Source: Bacteroidaceae bacterium (GTDB lineage Bacteria; Bacteroidota; Bacteroidia; Bacteroidales; Barnesiellaceae_A). Taken from it: a stretch of 6,365 nucleotides of DNA. The notes beneath the pieces are model-generated. The model searched no databases and was not told the DNA's origin. It worked only from the letters and a program-made list of their open reading frames with translations. The stretch spans positions 1-6,365 of the forward strand of contig JAFZDG010000190.1 of the NCBI GenBank assembly GCA_017561285.1. The letters run 5' to 3'. Within the stretch, counting starts at the first letter, position 1; every line of letters starts with the position of its first letter. The translations under genes were made by a program, and so were the position numbers. Shown piece by piece: positions 5,849 to 6,365 of this stretch.

Positions 5849-6365
5849 TTACTTTGTTCCGGCGGCTTTTACTCGGTAGCCACAGTTGACACGACCTTTG
5901 ATGATATTGCCCACTTTGGCTTTGATGAGTTGCTTGCGAATGGGCGAAATGTGGTCGATAAATACCTTGCCCTCCAAGTGGTCATATTCGTGCTGAATGA
6001 CACGTGCCAAATAGCCCTCTATAATCTCGTCATGCTCTACGAAATTCTCATCATACCAGTGCAAATGCACTTTCTCGATGCGTGTTACCGACTCATGTAT
6101 GCCGGGTACACTGAGGCAACCCTCTTCCGATGAGCATTTTTTACCATCCTCTACAACCTCGAGTACCGGATTGATAAGTGTCATTTTTACACCGGCCAAC
6201 TCGGGATACGACTCAGAGCAAGGATCGACATCGATAACCACAACGCGAATAGAACGGCCTATTTGCGGGGCTGCCAATCCTATGCCATCGGTAGCATACA
6301 TAGTTTCGTACATATCGGCTATAAGCTTTTGCAACTCGGGATATTCGGCATCAATAGGCTCAGCC
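5849..6365 (-). CDS. def: Peptide deformylase (5' end beyond the window)
   Basis: Def removes the formyl group from the N-terminal Met of nascent proteins, using a bound metal, usually Fe2+. About 171 codons are visible. The frame stays open to the window edge (AEPIDAEYPELQKL...), and the Leu at 6332-6334 (TTG) should not be taken as the start; the true N terminus, usually some 10-20 residues earlier, is missing. All three family motifs are present: GIGLAAPQ (minus-strand codons near 6262-6286), EGCLS with the metal-ligand Cys (near 6106-6120), and QHEYDH with both metal-ligand His and the catalytic Glu (near 5978-5995). No internal break is seen. The next gene on this strand is ettA, also a translation factor. 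Confidence 0.96.
   Translation of the reverse strand, partial: AEPIDAEYPELQKLIADMYETMYATDGIGLAAPQIGRSIRVVVIDVDPCSESYPELAGVKMTLINPVLEVVEDGKKCSSEEGCLSVPGIHESVTRIEKVHLHWYDENFVEHDEIIEGYLARVIQHEYDHLEGKVFIDHISPIRKQLIKAKVGNIIKGRVNCGYRVKAAGTK

Noticed and set aside
6332..6334. TTG as the start of def
   Set aside because: The frame continues upstream to the window edge with residues typical of the deformylase N-terminal region, so this TTG is an internal Leu codon.
1..6365. CRISPR arrays, tRNA or rRNA genes, insertion sequences
   Set aside because: No regularly spaced direct repeats outside the coding RCC1 units, no tRNA or rRNA signatures, and no transposase or terminal inverted repeats were seen.

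Overview
The window looks like a chromosomal segment from a Bacteroidota bacterium, most likely of the order Bacteroidales. The grounds are a T9SS-type C-terminal sorting domain, a signal peptidase site followed by Gln, a BspA-like leucine-rich repeat protein, a TTG / TAnnTTTG promoter of the Bacteroides type, and A/T-rich start regions without Shine-Dalgarno sequences. Genus and species cannot be read from the sequence.

Left end (1-261): the last codons of an upstream gene whose tail resembles the recognition helix of a Crp/Fnr-family regulator, then a rho-independent terminator (90-122). The terminator's T-run merges into a perfect 22-bp palindrome (117-138) whose core, TTGAT-N4-ATCAA, is identical to the FNR-type box. 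A Bacteroidota-type promoter follows (150-181), then a 9-bp dyad (186-217) that begins at about the predicted transcription start.

Plus-strand module (262-3894): two genes, 30 bp apart, for exported proteins, closed by a strong terminator (3865-3894). The first is a 473-aa protein with a PKD-like domain, an unassigned middle region and a T9SS type-A sorting domain. The second is a 704-aa protein that joins a seven-blade RCC1-like beta-propeller to a short BspA-like leucine-rich repeat block. Both look like cell-surface or secreted proteins. Their ligands are unknown, and they probably share one transcript.

Convergent junction (3829-4086): the plus-strand terminator, about 115 bp with no recognisable content, and a long hairpin with a perfect 19-bp stem (4011-4060) just downstream of the minus-strand gene.

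Minus-strand module (4087-6365): def (peptide deformylase, 5' end cut by the window edge) followed after 76 bp by ettA (ABC-F translation factor). Both are housekeeping genes of protein synthesis: Def acts on nascent chains at the ribosome exit, and EttA acts at the ribosomal E site.

The genes themselves belong to known families. The part most worth a second look is the regulatory layout at 117-217 in front of the exported-protein pair, followed by the RCC1-LRR domain combination.
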